This document shows, one piece after another, positions 5,897-6,931 of a stretch of 6,931 nucleotides of DNA. The notes beneath the pieces were generated by a model. That model ran no database searches and was not told the origin of the DNA. It saw only the letters and a list, made by a program, of their open reading frames with translations. The DNA is from an uncultured Butyrivibrio sp. (GTDB taxonomy: Bacteria; Bacillota; Clostridia; Lachnospirales; Lachnospiraceae). Where the stretch lies: the NCBI GenBank assembly GCA_947169985.1, contig CAMVRW010000130.1, forward strand, positions 1 to 6,931. Reading direction: 5' to 3'. The first letter of the stretch is position 1. The number at the start of each line of letters is the position of its first letter. The position numbers were made by a program, and so were the translations under genes.

Positions 5897-6931
5897 TTAT
5901 CTCATGCAGCATTTCTTGTATTTCTTTCCACTGCCACAAGGACAGGGATCGTTTGGATATGTTTTCTTCTCTGAATCTTCCTTTGCTATGTGGACAGGGT
6001 CTTTTACCAGGCGGTAGTCTGCACGGAGGATACCGTAATCCTGAGAATCAAACGGATTGATGGGGGAATATCTCTTTTCCATGCATCTATCGTAGTTGAT
6101 TATTGTCTCAGGGCGTTGCAGGTATTCTATGAATTCCTGTGCATCCGGGCGGCCTTTTCTCCATATATTCTTCACTTTGCAGACCTTACCTCCGGATTCC
6201 TTATCAATTCTAAGCAGATCAACGAAGGGGTTGCAGAAGTATTTCAGATATGCAGAGTTATCAGTGATATAGACATCACCCGCTTTTAGTGGTGTAAAGT
6301 CGTAGGCGTCCGTACATGCGACCAGGATAATGTGATCATCGTCGTATGGAGCATCCGGCAAGTCGATGGACACGGAAGCTTTAAACTTTTCCCAGTCTTT
6401 TTTCACCGAATCACGTCTTCTAAGGAGTTGTTCAATAGCCTTTTTTACATGTTTCTTCTTGCTATCTAATTCTGACAGCTCGTAGGATGTCATGACTGCC
6501 TTTAATTCAGTCAATATCAGGTAATCCCCCAGGGTTGAGACCACATCAAATTCAATGTCTTTGCCATCGAAGGCTATGTATTTAACTTCTCCCTCATTCA
6601 CCCGGAAGTATGGAATGGGGACATTATGTATGTTTCTAAATACATCAAAATATCCATCTGCGAGAGCTCTTTTAAAATCCTTCTCAAAAACATGGCCAAC
6701 AGGAGAAACATCCACATTAAAGCGGCTCAGAAGCCTTTCGATCACCCTGTCCATATTGATCTGGTCAAGCAGCGGATAGCAGATGATGACCTGGCTCTTG
6801 CTTATCTTGACAAGAGGCTGTGAAAAGATATCCTCTCCCTTGTTATCTTTCTCATGAAAAACAAAGCAGTCTACGAGCTTTTCGGCGTACTTGGCGTCAT
6901 AACCATATAGTCTTGATAGCTCTTCAGCGAG
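5897..6931 (-). CDS. PD-(D/E)XK nuclease-like protein with C-terminal SEC-C motif, 5'-truncated by window edge
   Basis: The frame is open from the TAA at 5899-5897 to the right edge: 344 codons, of which 59 precede the first in-window Met (6754). No ribosome binding site fits that Met, and the upstream residues (for example SQPLVKISKSQVIICYP) look like real protein, so the N-terminus is outside. Counting from Met 6754, a helix with FEKDFKRAL (23-31) precedes EFDVV (68-72) and LTELKA (81-86). Asp70, Glu83 and Lys85 form the D-X12-E-X-K core of a PD-(D/E)XK fold, with a following helix containing EQLLRRR (108-114), as in NERD/restriction-like nucleases. The tail PNDPCPCGSGKKYKKCC (267-283) is a textbook SEC-C zinc motif (Cys271, 273, 282, 283), also found at the end of SecA and in many unrelated proteins. 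It is likely a cytoplasmic nucleic-acid-acting protein. A defence or repair role is possible but not shown. Confidence 0.82.
   Translation of the reverse strand, partial: LAEELSRLYGYDAKYAEKLVDCFVFHEKDNKGEDIFSQPLVKISKSQVIICYPLLDQINMDRVIERLLSRFNVDVSPVGHVFEKDFKRALADGYFDVFRNIHNVPIPYFRVNEGEVKYIAFDGKDIEFDVVSTLGDYLILTELKAVMTSYELSELDSKKKHVKKAIEQLLRRRDSVKKDWEKFKASVSIDLPDAPYDDDHIILVACTDAYDFTPLKAGDVYITDNSAYLKYFCNPFVDLLRIDKESGGKVCKVKNIWRKGRPDAQEFIEYLQRPETIINYDRCMEKRYSPINPFDSQDYGILRADYRLVKDPVHIAKEDSEKKTYPNDPCPCGSGKKYKKCCMR

Noticed and set aside
6752..6754. ATG at 6754 as the real start of the SEC-C protein
   Set aside because: No ribosome binding site fits it and the same frame continues without a stop to the window edge with plausible protein sequence.

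Overview
The window looks like part of a cell-surface polysaccharide (capsule, O-antigen-like or exopolysaccharide) locus from an anaerobic member of the Bacillota, plausibly a Lachnospiraceae/Butyrivibrio-type Clostridium relative. This rests on moderate-to-low GC, strong AGGAGG-type ribosome binding sites, a flavin reductase-rubredoxin protein of the kind found in strict anaerobes, and the style of the glycan enzymes. The genus is an inference and could not be searched.

Layout. A leftward (minus-strand) operon fills about 1-4103. In order of transcription it holds a GT4 glycosyltransferase (4103-2880), a flavin reductase/rubredoxin fusion (2842-2168), a soluble CapD/WbpM-type NDP-sugar 4,6-dehydratase (2143-938), and a polytopic O-antigen polymerase/ligase-like protein that runs off the left edge (921-1). 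Gaps between these genes are only 37, 24 and 16 nt. From 4160 a large polytopic membrane protein (LIC_10190-like, probably GT-C-like) is read rightwards to 5896. It meets, with no base in between, the stop codon of a leftward gene (5897-6931) that enters from the right edge. That last gene encodes a PD-(D/E)XK nuclease-like domain followed by a C-terminal SEC-C zinc-binding motif. Its open frame continues 59 codons upstream of the first in-window Met at 6754, so the true start lies outside the window.

Control. All visible promoter signals lie in the 56-nt gap 4104-4159. Two extended -10 promoters face opposite ways and interlock: the -10 of each overlaps the -35 position of the other. The leftward one (TTTACC, 17 nt, TAGAAT) places its expected transcription start on the A of the glycosyltransferase ATG, so that operon may start with a leaderless message. 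The rightward one gives a very short leader carrying GGAGGAG.

How the genes fit together. The dehydratase would make a 4-keto-6-deoxy nucleotide sugar, the GT4 enzyme would add a sugar to a lipid-linked repeat unit, and the Wzy/WaaL-like protein would polymerise or transfer the finished glycan. The large membrane protein could be a further membrane-side glycosyltransferase. The flavin reductase-rubredoxin is the odd member and suggests a redox step or a stress function tied to the operon. The PD-(D/E)XK/SEC-C protein has no obvious role in glycan synthesis. No tRNA, rRNA, CRISPR array, insertion sequence or convincing rho-independent terminator was seen, and no stretch over 300 bases lacks a gene.
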